This document shows, in pieces, positions 29,323 to 37,272 of a stretch of DNA of 64,000 bases (position 1 is the first letter of the stretch; each line of letters starts with the position of its first letter). Origin of the DNA: Lysinibacillus sp. FSL W8-0992 (GTDB lineage: Bacteria > Bacillota > Bacilli > Bacillales_A > Planococcaceae); contig NZ_JBBOZQ010000001.1 of NCBI RefSeq assembly GCF_038008685.1, positions 1,736,001-1,800,000 on the forward strand. Reading direction: 5' to 3'. Position numbers and translations under genes: made by a program. The notes under the pieces were generated by a model. That model was not told the DNA's origin, made no database searches, and saw only the letters and a list, made by a program, of their open reading frames with translations.

Positions 29323-29544
29323 ATGTTTCAGGATATTTTAAAAGAACGTCGGAAAACACTTGGTTTGTCACAAGAACAGGTTTCGATATTGGTAGGAGTA
29401 GAACGCTCTTACTACACAAAAATAGAAAATGGACTCCGTCCAAGTGTAAAAGTTGCACAAGCAATTGGTCGGGTTCTAAATGTTGAATGGACCATTTTTT
29501 TTATTGAAAATGGTGCAAAAATTGCACAAACAAAAACTGCATAA
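29323..29544 (+). CDS. Cro-like HTH repressor
   Basis: A 73-residue XRE-family protein, nearly all HTH (LSQEQVSILVGVERSYYTKIENG). Divergent from the cI-like gene and first in the rightward early operon, hence Cro-like. Start 29323 follows AAGGAGG; the ATG seven codons upstream lies in an operator and is unlikely. The fifth operator copy lies in its last codons. Confidence 0.85.
   Translation: MFQDILKERRKTLGLSQEQVSILVGVERSYYTKIENGLRPSVKVAQAIGRVLNVEWTIFFIENGAKIAQTKTA
29513..29527. promoter_or_regulatory. Fifth repressor operator at the end of cro
   Basis: GTGCAAAAATTGCAC is a perfect GTGCA-N5-TGCAC palindrome, about 205 bases from the nearest box of the main array. Such a remote copy could allow repressor-mediated looping. 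Confidence 0.7.
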
Positions 29545-29562
29545 TAACATGGAGGTTTTACC

Positions 29563-30285
29563 ATGGATCAATTAATTGCAACAAAACAAAACAGTGTTGG
29601 AGAGATTATTGTAAGTAGCCGTGAACTACATGAGTTTCTAGAAGTCGAAACACCTTTCAGAAAATGGTTTCCGCGAATGACTGAGTATGGATTTGTTGAA
29701 GGTGTAGATTATACCCTGGACATTTTTGTCCACCCCTTAAACAAACAAGAAACAGCAGATTTTTTATTGAAATTAGATATGGCTAAAGAAATCGCGATGC
29801 TCCAACGTACTGAAAAAGGCAAACAAGCTCGTCAATATTTCTTGCATCTTGAGCGTATGTGGAACAGTCCAGACATGGTCATCAAAAGGGCGATGGATTT
29901 CCAACAACAAAAAATTGTAATGCTAGAAACACAAATCCAAGAAGATAAGCCGTACACAGAATTCGGAAAAGTGGTATCAATGTCTGATGGAGCTATCAAT
30001 ATTGGAGCATTCGCAAAACTTATATATGACAAACATGGTATTAACATCGGACGTAATAAATTATTAAGCTGGATGCGCGATAGTGGCTATTTAATAAAAC
30101 AAGAAGGCGCAGAAAAGAACCTACCTAAACAAAAATTTATTGAACGTGGATGGTTTAAGGTACGACCAACCGTTGTCAAAAGGACATCAGGAGACATTCA
30201 AACAGGTACAACTCTTGTAACTGGTAAGGGCCAAGTTGAATTAACAAACATTTTACTAAGCGCTTTCTCCGAAAAAGCAATCTGA
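29563..30285 (+). CDS. ant: Phage antirepressor (AntA/AntB plus KilA-C type)
   Basis: A 240-residue antirepressor: an N-terminal AntA/AntB domain (SRELHEFLEVETPFRKWF, about 10-90) and a C-terminal ANT/KilA-C DNA-binding domain (about 130-235). Expected to counter the repressor on induction. Good ribosome site (TGGAGG). Confidence 0.88.
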   Translation: MDQLIATKQNSVGEIIVSSRELHEFLEVETPFRKWFPRMTEYGFVEGVDYTLDIFVHPLNKQETADFLLKLDMAKEIAMLQRTEKGKQARQYFLHLERMWNSPDMVIKRAMDFQQQKIVMLETQIQEDKPYTEFGKVVSMSDGAINIGAFAKLIYDKHGINIGRNKLLSWMRDSGYLIKQEGAEKNLPKQKFIERGWFKVRPTVVKRTSGDIQTGTTLVTGKGQVELTNILLSAFSEKAI

Positions 30286-30306
30286 ATGATAGGAGGGTAA
30301 TCAAAA

Positions 30307-30582
30307 ATGATCACCGTCGATACTGAATTTTATAACGAAAGAGCTGAAATCATCCTTCGTGAAGAAGCTCAAAAAAAGCTAGACACATTAATCATAGAAC
30401 ACACTTTTTGGGATATGGAAGAACTTGTTCGTCAAACAAAAATGAGTATCCCATTTATTAGAGATAAATTCTTTTATCATCCTGATTTTCCGAAATTCAA
30501 AGTAGGTTCAAAATGGTGGATGCCAGCAAAAGAAACTCGTGATTTTTTAACAAGTTGGTTGAAGCAACAACCAAGGGCATAG
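30307..30582 (+). CDS. DUF771-family phage protein
   Basis: A 91-residue small protein with the DUF771 pattern (FWDMEELVRQTKMS, KVGSKWWMPA), a winged-helix-like fold found in early regions of Firmicutes phages, often between antirepressor and recombination genes. It may bind DNA; no function is proven. Ribosome site AGGAGGG. Confidence 0.75.
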   Translation: MITVDTEFYNERAEIILREEAQKKLDTLIIEHTFWDMEELVRQTKMSIPFIRDKFFYHPDFPKFKVGSKWWMPAKETRDFLTSWLKQQPRA

Positions 30583-30584
30583 GA

Positions 30585-30651
30585 GAGGCCAGGGCAAATG
30601 GCCTCGTCAAACTACCAATCTAGTAAGAGGTAGGGGCAAATCTACCTCTTA
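30585..30651 (+). ncRNA. Twin RNA hairpins with shared GGGCAAA loop
   Basis: Hairpin 1 (30585-30605): GAGGCCA, loop GGGCAAA, TGGCCTC. Hairpin 2 (30624-30651): TAAGAGGTAG, loop GGGCAAAT, CTACCTCTTA. The stems differ while the loop is the same, as expected for RNA elements recognised by a protein. A third copy is at 41998-42014. They fill the gap between the DUF771 gene and the next HTH gene. Confidence 0.6.
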
Positions 30652-30738
30652 TCACTATATTAAGTTAACTTGGAAGAAATTTGTATTCCACAATGGAATT
30701 TATTCTAATACAGAATATTTAGAGGGGCGATGAACGAA

Positions 30739-31029
30739 ATGTTTGATGCGATAGAGCATGGAAAGATGCTAAAAATCTTTCGTAAAAAAGCGAAAATGAC
30801 TCAAGAAGATATAGCCGAAGAGTTAAATGTTACACAATCATGTGTTAGTAAATATGAAAGTGGTCGAAAGACTTTAGATTTATCAACCTTTTTAAGGTGG
30901 ATTAATGTGACAGGTTCAGAAATACCAGCTGCAGCAATGTTGTTCGGAATGGACACAGTGAACTTGGTAACTCAGTTAATGCCGGCAGTTCCGATGTTTA
31001 TAGGAGGTATGTTCAATTGGATATTGTAG
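30739..31029 (+). CDS. HTH (XRE) regulator of the early region
   Basis: A 96-residue protein with an XRE-type HTH (MTQEDIAEELNVTQSCVSKYESG) and a C-terminal hydrophobic tail. ATG 30739 is 11 bases from GAGGGG; ATG 30730 is only two bases away, so 30739 is preferred. Probable phage regulator with unknown target. Confidence 0.75.
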   Translation: MFDAIEHGKMLKIFRKKAKMTQEDIAEELNVTQSCVSKYESGRKTLDLSTFLRWINVTGSEIPAAAMLFGMDTVNLVTQLMPAVPMFIGGMFNWIL

Positions 31030-31283
31030 AAAGATTAAAACTTGAAATAGCTAAGTTAGAGTCTTGCAATGAGGATTTATTAGTAGCGATTGGATTGCAT
31101 AACAAACGTGGTGATTACCGGTTATCAGCAGAATGTATGCAAAAAATTAAGCGAACATCACACGAAATCAATCGATTGAAAGCACATCTACAAGATCAAC
31201 AAAACTTTCAGTGGGTAATCGATGATTTAACAAATAGAGGTTTGCTGGGAGAGGCGATGAAGAAATATGCGCATCAAGCCTAG
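31017..31283 (+). CDS. Small coiled-coil phage protein
   Basis: An 88-residue helical protein with two charged helices (VERLKLEIAKLESCNEDLL and INRLKAHLQDQQ) and no recognised family. It begins with TTG 31017, eight bases after AGGAGGT, and overlaps the preceding gene, so it is very likely translated. Confidence 0.65.
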   Translation: MDIVERLKLEIAKLESCNEDLLVAIGLHNKRGDYRLSAECMQKIKRTSHEINRLKAHLQDQQNFQWVIDDLTNRGLLGEAMKKYAHQA

Positions 31284-31386
31284 AGCGTGGCGACACATGA
31301 CATTAAAGCAAAGGTTAATATATGTACATTTCTTTTGCGACAAGAAAGTATTAGCCAAGTTAGATGGCAATAAAAAAGCTGCTTAA
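31267..31386 (+). CDS. Possible 39-residue basic protein
   Basis: Starts at ATG 31267 inside the preceding gene, 11 to 12 bases after GGGAGAGG, and runs to TAA 31384-31386. Rich in Lys and Arg (MRIKPRAWRH...). The close packing and ribosome site support it; no family is recognised. Its end overlaps the minus-strand hairpin at 31378-31407. Confidence 0.45.
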   Translation: MRIKPRAWRHMTLKQRLIYVHFFCDKKVLAKLDGNKKAA

Positions 31387-31434
31387 TCAATGGCGTGATT
31401 AAACAGCGACAACTTATACAAGTTCATTATATCA
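31372..31434 (-). ncRNA. Candidate minus-strand tiny RNA, unit 1
   Basis: Read on the minus strand: extended -10 TGATATAAT (31434-31426), a short transcript, then GCTGTTTAATCA-loop-TGATTAAGCAGC (31407-31378) and six T. Predicted RNA about 48 bases. CACAATTTGTG overlaps the promoter spacer and AACTTGTATAAGTT lies at the start site. The -35 is weak. One of three such units. Confidence 0.45.
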
Positions 31435-31471
31435 CAAATTGTGAATGATAGAGAAAAAGGAGAATTAAAAA

Positions 31472-31657
31472 ATGAAATTAAAAGTTATTGAAAATGAAAT
31501 GCCTGCATTTGAAATTGAATTAAACAACTTTATTTCTCAAGAAAATATAAAAGTACATGATATTCAGTATTCGACATCTGGAATTGCACCAGATATAGAA
31601 AACAGATGGCCAGCAACAAATATGCACAACGCGTTAATTAAGTACTCTTTAATCTAG
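31472..31657 (+). CDS. Cse60-like small protein
   Basis: A 61-residue protein resembling the small family typified by sporulation protein Cse60 (pattern FIxxENIKVHDIQYSTS ... NALIKYSLI). Such proteins occur on phages and mobile elements with unknown role. Good ribosome site (AAAGGAG). Confidence 0.5.
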   Translation: MKLKVIENEMPAFEIELNNFISQENIKVHDIQYSTSGIAPDIENRWPATNMHNALIKYSLI

Positions 31658-31691
31658 CAATCCGACGTTTGCGAGTCGAAACTCGCTTCCG

Positions 31692-31751
31692 TCAAGCAGC
31701 TTGTAAATGGTTGGTTAGCCGTTTCCTCTAAGGAATTTACAAGTTGCTTGA
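31692..31751. ncRNA. Long stem-loop in the gap before the SbcC-like gene
   Basis: TCAAGCAGCTTGTAAAT (31692-31708) pairs with ATTTACAAGTTGCTTGA (31735-31751), 17 pairs including one G-U, enclosing 26 bases with a small inner TTCC/GGAA pairing. No protein is encoded. It lies between minus units 1 and 2. Confidence 0.55.
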
Positions 31752-31765
31752 TGGGAAAATCCATC

Positions 31766-31824
31766 AAAAAAAACCACTGCGACAACAGTGGCTTCAAAAA
31801 CAATTAATTTACATCATCATACCA
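31766..31824 (-). ncRNA. Candidate minus-strand tiny RNA, unit 2
   Basis: On the minus strand: extended -10 TGGTATGAT (31824-31816), then CCACTG-TTGTCG-CAGTGG (31791-31774) and eight T. Predicted RNA about 44 bases. It shares GTTGTCGC with unit 1. The plus-strand ribosome site of the next gene lies beside the promoter. Confidence 0.45.
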
Positions 31825-31840
31825 CAGGAGGGCAAAAAAG

Positions 31841-33865
31841 ATGAAGAAAATTGAGTTGGTAGTTTTAAAATTACGAGATTTCAAGGGCATTAAATCACTA
31901 GATATTCAATTAGACGGTGGCAATGCAGAGATTTTTGGCGACAACGAGGCAGGTAAAACTACAACATTTGATGCGTTCTTATGGCTGTTATTCGATAAGG
32001 ATAGCAACAACAAAAAGGATTTCGCTATCAAGACTTTAAACGGTGACGGAACTGAACGCCACAACTTGGAGCATACGGTTGAAGGCTCATTTCTAATTGA
32101 TGGGTTGCCAGTTACTTTAAAGAAAATTTACAAAGAGAAATGGACGAAAAAGCATGGTCAAGCTGTAGCAGAGTTTACAGGGCATGTGGTTGAACATTTT
32201 GTAGATGATGTACCGATGTCTAAAAAAGATTATAGGGCCAAAGTTGAAAGCATTGTAGATGAAGAAGTATTCAAGCTTCTAACATCACCTACTTACTTTA
32301 ATGAACAAATGAAGTGGCAAGATCGTCGTGCCTTACTTATTGAAATCTGTGGCGACATTTCAGATGAAGATGTAATTGCATCAAATCAATCGCTGGCTAA
32401 ATTAAATGAACTTCTTAATGGCAAATCAATGGAAGATATGAAAAAAATCATTGCTAGCCAAAAGAAACATATCAATGACCAACTTGAAAAGATTCCAGTA
32501 CGCATTGATGAAATCAATAAAATGATGCCAGAAACGACTGTAGACATTGAAAAAATGCGTCAACAAGTGGAGCAAATCGAAGCTGATATGGATGAACTGC
32601 ACCAACAAAAAATCCGTGTGGAAAATGGATCTTCTGTTTTAGATAAACAACACCAGCTACAGAAGTTAGAAATGCAACTCAATGACCATAAACGAACGTT
32701 TGAGACTGATAGCATGCAAGAAGTATATAAGGCTCAAGCTAAATTACAAGAAGTGCAAGGGAATATTCAAATCGTTAATAGTAAATTACAACAGTCTGAT
32801 AACAATCGGAAATTTAAAGTAGATGAAGCTAATCGTATTCAAAATGATATAGGACGATTAACGAAAGAGATGGATGATCTACGTGAGAAGTATTATGTGA
32901 TTGAAAAAGAGCAATTCCATTTTGAAGATACTTGTGAATGTCCAACCTGTAATCAATCTTTACCTGTTGAACAAGTAGATGCTGCTCGTAATGAAGCTCA
33001 AGCTCAATTTAACGAACGAAGAACAATGCGTTTTGCAGATATTCAACGTGAAGGTGGCTCTCGTAAAGAGCAAGTTGAGCAATTAAATGAACGTTTAACT
33101 GTATTACGTAATGAACATGATGCGGCTTTAGCGGAAATGAACAAGTATCAAGATGATCTATCGGTACAGGATAAAGAGTTGAAGAAAGCTCAAAAGGCTC
33201 TCGAAACTGCTCAATCAACAGTGCAAGATATTACATCGACTGATGAATACAAATCTATCACTCAACAAATTGAAACGTTACAAGCTGAAATTAAGCAGTT
33301 AAACGAGCATGCTCATGAAGCCGTTGCTGGTATCGATGAAGAAATAGAGAAATTGAAGTTCATTCGTAACGGCTGCAACAATGCATTATCTCAGCATGCG
33401 AACATTGAAGCTAGTAAAGAGCGAATTATTGAGCTTGAAGATCAACAGGTGAAACTTGCTCAAGAGTACGAAAAGCTAGAGCAAACAACATTCTTAATAG
33501 AAGAATTTATTCGAACAAAAGTAAACATGCTCACAGAACGTATTAACAGCAAGTTCAAATACGCACGATTCAAGCTATTTGATACACAAGTAAATGGTGG
33601 ATTAAACGAAGTATGCGAAACGACATTTAAGGGCGTACCATACGGCACTGGCCTTAACAATGCAGCAAAAATAAACGTTGGCTTAGACATTATTAATACT
33701 CTATCAGCTCATTATGGCATCCTAGCACCAATTTTCGTGGATAATGCCGAAGCTGTAACCAAGTTTATAGATATGGAAACTCAACTTATTAGTCTAGTGG
33801 TTTCGGAAAAAGACAAGCAGTTACGTGTTGAATTAGAACCAATCGAATACAAGGAGGCAATATAA
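31841..33865 (+). CDS. SbcC/Rad50-like AAA ATPase
   Basis: A 674-residue ATPase with Walker A GDNEAGKT (33-40), a long coiled coil (about 190-560) broken by a zinc hook CPTC (367-370), and a C-terminal ATPase lobe with PIFVDNAEAV at the Walker B position. The ABC signature is degenerate (TGLNNAAKIN). Shorter than cellular SbcC. It heads a block with RecT and an MBL-fold protein, so a role in end processing for phage recombination is likely. Ribosome site AGGAGGG. Confidence 0.82.
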   Translation: MKKIELVVLKLRDFKGIKSLDIQLDGGNAEIFGDNEAGKTTTFDAFLWLLFDKDSNNKKDFAIKTLNGDGTERHNLEHTVEGSFLIDGLPVTLKKIYKEKWTKKHGQAVAEFTGHVVEHFVDDVPMSKKDYRAKVESIVDEEVFKLLTSPTYFNEQMKWQDRRALLIEICGDISDEDVIASNQSLAKLNELLNGKSMEDMKKIIASQKKHINDQLEKIPVRIDEINKMMPETTVDIEKMRQQVEQIEADMDELHQQKIRVENGSSVLDKQHQLQKLEMQLNDHKRTFETDSMQEVYKAQAKLQEVQGNIQIVNSKLQQSDNNRKFKVDEANRIQNDIGRLTKEMDDLREKYYVIEKEQFHFEDTCECPTCNQSLPVEQVDAARNEAQAQFNERRTMRFADIQREGGSRKEQVEQLNERLTVLRNEHDAALAEMNKYQDDLSVQDKELKKAQKALETAQSTVQDITSTDEYKSITQQIETLQAEIKQLNEHAHEAVAGIDEEIEKLKFIRNGCNNALSQHANIEASKERIIELEDQQVKLAQEYEKLEQTTFLIEEFIRTKVNMLTERINSKFKYARFKLFDTQVNGGLNEVCETTFKGVPYGTGLNNAAKINVGLDIINTLSAHYGILAPIFVDNAEAVTKFIDMETQLISLVVSEKDKQLRVELEPIEYKEAI

Positions 33866-33866
33866 T

Positions 33867-34058
33867 ATGACTTTCGAAGTGGGAGAGCAAGTGAAAGTTA
33901 CAAATAATGATGGCACTGAAACATACACAGGGACAATTTATAATTACAACGATTTTAGAGAGCCTGGTATGGAGTATGCAGTATTTTTAGATGACTTAAA
34001 TGAACCAGTTTTTGTTGGCGAAAACCAATTATCGAAGGTTAAAGGGGATGTTCATTAA
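33867..34058 (+). CDS. Small SH3-like phage protein
   Basis: A 63-residue acidic protein with the pattern VGEQVKVTNNDGTETYTGTI, which looks like a small beta-barrel (KOW/SH3-like). No family named. It is packed between the ATPase and RecT, one base overlapping recT (TAATG). Confidence 0.6.
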   Translation: MTFEVGEQVKVTNNDGTETYTGTIYNYNDFREPGMEYAVFLDDLNEPVFVGENQLSKVKGDVH

Positions 34059-34987
34059 TGACAAATCAAGTGGCACAACAACAGCAGTTAACACCAGAAG
34101 CTCAAAAAGAAAAACAAAATGCTTTTGTAATGGTAGTTGCAGATAAAATCGAAAAAATGAAACAACTAGGGCAAATTAATTTACCAGACAATTATTCAGC
34201 AGTAAACGCATTGCAAGCTGCGTATTTCACACTTACAGCTGTGGACTTTGGTAAAAATGAAGCGTTAATCGATAAAGTTACGCCAGAATCTGTTGCATTT
34301 GCTTTACAAGACATGGCTATCCAAGGGTTATCTGTGGCTAAGAAACAAGGATACTTTGTACCTTACGGAAATAAATTGCAGTTTCTACGTTCTTATCACG
34401 GTACTCAAGCAATTCTTAAAAGATTGAATGGTGTAAAAGATATTTGGGCCAATGTTATCTGGAAAGGCGAGGAGTTTGAGGTTGAATACAACGAACGTGG
34501 TCAATTAGCTTTCAAAGCTCACAAAGTAAATTGGAAAGCTGCTACAGGTAAAAAAGAGGACATCGAAGGTGCTTATTGCATTATCGAGCGCGAGGATGGC
34601 GATCAGTTCTTAACGGTTATGACAATGGATGAAATTGCAACAGCTTGGTCAACAGCTAAAACGCAAAATGTCCAAAATAAATATCCGCAAGAAATGGCTA
34701 AACGTACAGTTATCAACCGTGCATCGAAAGCCTTTATTAATACATCTGATGATAGCGATCTATTAATAGAATCTGTTAATCGAACAACTGAAAATGAGTT
34801 TGAGCCAACAGTCAAAGATATGGGTGATATTGAAGAAGTGAAGCGAGAAATTGAACAAAACGCAAACTCAGAAGTTATTGATTTTTCTAATGAACCTGCT
34901 GAAAAAGTAGAGGCAACAGTAGTTATCGAAACTAAAAAGCCAGTACAACAACAGCAAGCATCATTCACTGATGGACCAGGCTTCTAA
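34058..34987 (+). CDS. recT: RecT-family single-strand annealing protein
   Basis: A 309-residue RecT/RedB-type annealase: ALQDMAIQGLS, YFVPYGNKLQF and WKGEEFEVEY are family signatures, with an acidic, Gln-rich tail (SFTDGPGF) like an SSB-interacting tip. It pairs complementary single strands during phage recombination and replication restart. Confidence 0.9.
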   Translation: MTNQVAQQQQLTPEAQKEKQNAFVMVVADKIEKMKQLGQINLPDNYSAVNALQAAYFTLTAVDFGKNEALIDKVTPESVAFALQDMAIQGLSVAKKQGYFVPYGNKLQFLRSYHGTQAILKRLNGVKDIWANVIWKGEEFEVEYNERGQLAFKAHKVNWKAATGKKEDIEGAYCIIEREDGDQFLTVMTMDEIATAWSTAKTQNVQNKYPQEMAKRTVINRASKAFINTSDDSDLLIESVNRTTENEFEPTVKDMGDIEEVKREIEQNANSEVIDFSNEPAEKVEATVVIETKKPVQQQQASFTDGPGF

Positions 34988-35688
34988 TGATTGAAATCAA
35001 AACTCTAGCAACAGGAAGTAAGGGGAATTGCTATCACATTACAGACGGTAGCACCCCTCTACTCCTAGAGTGTGGTATCAGCTTCAAACAGATACAGCAG
35101 GGCGTTAATTTCGAGACTTCAAGCCTTGGAGGTGTACTTGTTACCCATGAACACAAAGACCACTGTAAAGGCGTGGAATCGGTGTTAAATCGAGGGTTAG
35201 ATGTTTACATGTCAAAAGGTACTCAAGAGGCTTTGCAGTTACAGCATCACCGAATTGTTACAGTCGAAAGCAAAAAGCAATTCAGAGTTGGCACATGGAC
35301 TATATTGCCGTTTGATGTGCAGCACGATGTAAATGAGCCGTTAGGATTCTTATTGCAATCTGACAATGGTAGCAAGTTGTTATTCGCAACTGATACCTAC
35401 TACGTGAAATACCGATTTACAGGGCTAACTCACATCATGATTGAGTGTAATTACGACCAACAAACATTGGATGACAATGTAGAGAGTGGCCGAGTACATC
35501 CAGCGATGCGAAAACGAGTTATGCGATCACATTTCAGCTTAGAAAACCTACTCGAATTTTTTAGGGCAAACGATTTGAGCAAGGTTGAGGAAATACATCT
35601 ACTGCATTTATCAGATGGCAATAGCAACGTAGAGCGCATCTTTAAAGCAGTTGCAAGGACAACAGGCAAGATGATTTTTATTCCGTAG
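34987..35688 (+). CDS. MBL-fold metallohydrolase, possible nuclease partner of RecT
   Basis: A 233-residue metallo-beta-lactamase fold protein with THEHKDH (53-59), a further His in FDVQHDV, Asp in LFATDTYY and the terminal LLHLSDGNS His. This resembles the YycJ/phosphodiesterase branch. The start overlaps the recT stop by one base (TAATG). No YqaJ/RecE-type exonuclease lies nearby, so this may supply the nuclease step; that is inference. Confidence 0.8.
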   Translation: MIEIKTLATGSKGNCYHITDGSTPLLLECGISFKQIQQGVNFETSSLGGVLVTHEHKDHCKGVESVLNRGLDVYMSKGTQEALQLQHHRIVTVESKKQFRVGTWTILPFDVQHDVNEPLGFLLQSDNGSKLLFATDTYYVKYRFTGLTHIMIECNYDQQTLDDNVESGRVHPAMRKRVMRSHFSLENLLEFFRANDLSKVEEIHLLHLSDGNSNVERIFKAVARTTGKMIFIP

Positions 35689-35703
35689 GAGGGGCAAGGG
35701 CAA

Positions 35704-36483
35704 ATGGCTGAAAGAAATTTCAAGGGCGTATGGATTCCGAAAGAAATATGGCTAGCAAAGGATTTAGGGTGGTCGGAAAAAGTACTACTGGTGGAAATTG
35801 ATTCATTAGACGGTGAAAATGGGTGTTTTGCTTCTAATGAGTATTTAGCCGACTTTTTCAAACTATCAAAAGACCGCATTTCCAAAATGATTTCTAGTAT
35901 GAGAGATAAGGGATATATAACGGTTCAACTAGTTTATAAAGAGGGCACAAAGCAAATTGAAAAACGAATTATTCGTATTGTACGGCAACCATACCCTATA
36001 GGCGAAAACACCGATACCCCTAGTCGAAAACAACGAGAGGGTCTAGGTGAAAACACCGATACCCCTATAGGCGAAAACGCCGAGGATAATAATACAGTAA
36101 TTAATAATACATCTAATAATACAAGAGACATAGACAGACAGTCGTCTAGTCCTCTCATAAATCCGAATTTTGAACCTATTAAACAATTATTCGAAAGTAA
36201 AGTTCGTATTGCAACTTTTGCTGATTGCAACATTATTCATGAAGCACTTGAATTTTACGAACCGCAACTAATTAAAGAAGCAATCAGCGCTGGATCTAAT
36301 AGTGCACGAAGCTTTAAATACATTCTTTCAATTTTAGATAACTGGCGTAAGGAGCTTGGCGTAAAAACATACGCAGATTGGCAGGTGAAGATAGATGCAA
36401 AAAACGGGCGACAGAATGGCAGCGGTAATGGAGGAACTACAAGCGCGAAGCCAACTGTGTTCGGAGACTTCTGTAGCGATTGA
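35704..36483 (+). CDS. DnaD-like replication initiator
   Basis: A 259-residue phage replisome organiser: an N-terminal winged HTH (about 20-75; SNEYLADFFKLSKDRISKMI) and a C-terminal DnaD/DnaB2-type domain (about 155-225; SFKYILSILDNWRK). The linker repeats PIGENTDTP because the DNA holds iteron-like repeats, the candidate origin. Followed by a DnaC-like loader, the usual initiator-loader pair. Confidence 0.85.
   Translation: MAERNFKGVWIPKEIWLAKDLGWSEKVLLVEIDSLDGENGCFASNEYLADFFKLSKDRISKMISSMRDKGYITVQLVYKEGTKQIEKRIIRIVRQPYPIGENTDTPSRKQREGLGENTDTPIGENAEDNNTVINNTSNNTRDIDRQSSSPLINPNFEPIKQLFESKVRIATFADCNIIHEALEFYEPQLIKEAISAGSNSARSFKYILSILDNWRKELGVKTYADWQVKIDAKNGRQNGSGNGGTTSAKPTVFGDFCSD
35991..36125. 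other. Candidate phage replication origin (iterons plus AT-rich tract)
   Basis: Four direct repeats of about 24 bases with core GAAAACNNCGA preceded by CTA: starts near 35992, 36016, 36039 and 36061 (spacing 24, 23, 22). Best copies read CCTATAGGCGAAAACACCGA and CCTATAGGCGAAAACGCCGA. An AT-rich tract (about 36085-36125) with repeated AATAAT follows, suitable for unwinding. Location within the initiator gene matches lambda-type origins. Confidence 0.7.
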
Positions 36484-37237
36484 GGAAACTAACTATAACT
36501 GTTCCAAGTGTAAAGATACTGGCAGTTACTTAGTCCGCAAAAAGAATGGCTACTATATCCGAGGTGTTGAAGTTGAGCAGGACTATTATGTCGAATGCGA
36601 ATGTAGCAAGATGTTCAAGATTAATAGGCTCATTAAATCAAGTGCTATTACGGAAGAATTTCAGAAAATGAGTTTTAAAAACTTCACAGTCGATGGTCTC
36701 CATCCAAAGGTTGTTGAAATGAAAAGTAAGGCCAATCAGTACTATACAGCCTTTGATGAGATTAAAGGTTTCAGACAGAACAGTATCATGCTTATTGGAC
36801 AACCAGGTTGTGGCAAGACGCATCTATTAACCGCCATATCTAATTATCTGATGCATGCAAAGCAAGTGCCTGTGCTGTACTTCCCTTACAAAGATGGTAT
36901 GAACAATATCGCTGCAAACAACTTTGAACGAAAAAACGAAATTATGGATCGGATGAAAGAGGTTGAAGTCCTGTTCATAGATGATTTGTTTAAACCGATT
37001 GGCGGGAAAGTTGATGTGAAGCCGTGGCAGACCGAGGTCATCTTTGAAGTAGTCAACTATCGTTATCTGAACAACAAGCCGTTACTAATATCCAGCGAGC
37101 TATCACTGGACGACATGCTTTATATTGACGAGGCATTAACAAGCAGGCTGTTTGAAATGGCTCAAGATTTCACGGTAACGATTCCAAAGGACATGAAAGT
37201 GAACTACCGATTACGCAAGGTATTTGAACATAGATAG
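36395..37237 (+). CDS. DnaC-like helicase loader ATPase
   Basis: A 280-residue AAA+ ATPase: Cys cluster near the N-terminus (Cys36, Cys39, Cys68, Cys70, possible zinc site), Walker A GQPGCGKT (135-142) and Walker B VLFIDDLF. Similar to phage DnaC/DnaI loaders that place host helicase on the origin. The start at 36395 follows AGGTGAAG and overlaps the initiator by 89 bases; ATG 36416 or 36428 are alternatives. Confidence 0.85.
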   Translation: MQKTGDRMAAVMEELQARSQLCSETSVAIEETNYNCSKCKDTGSYLVRKKNGYYIRGVEVEQDYYVECECSKMFKINRLIKSSAITEEFQKMSFKNFTVDGLHPKVVEMKSKANQYYTAFDEIKGFRQNSIMLIGQPGCGKTHLLTAISNYLMHAKQVPVLYFPYKDGMNNIAANNFERKNEIMDRMKEVEVLFIDDLFKPIGGKVDVKPWQTEVIFEVVNYRYLNNKPLLISSELSLDDMLYIDEALTSRLFEMAQDFTVTIPKDMKVNYRLRKVFEHR

Positions 37238-37272
37238 AGGGGCGCACAGCCCCTTGATTGGAGGGTGAAGGG

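Noticed and set aside
37238-37254. AGGGGC-GCACA-GCCCCT hairpin after the DnaC-like gene as a terminator
   Set aside because: No T tract follows; it sits just before a ribosome site and may only be local structure.
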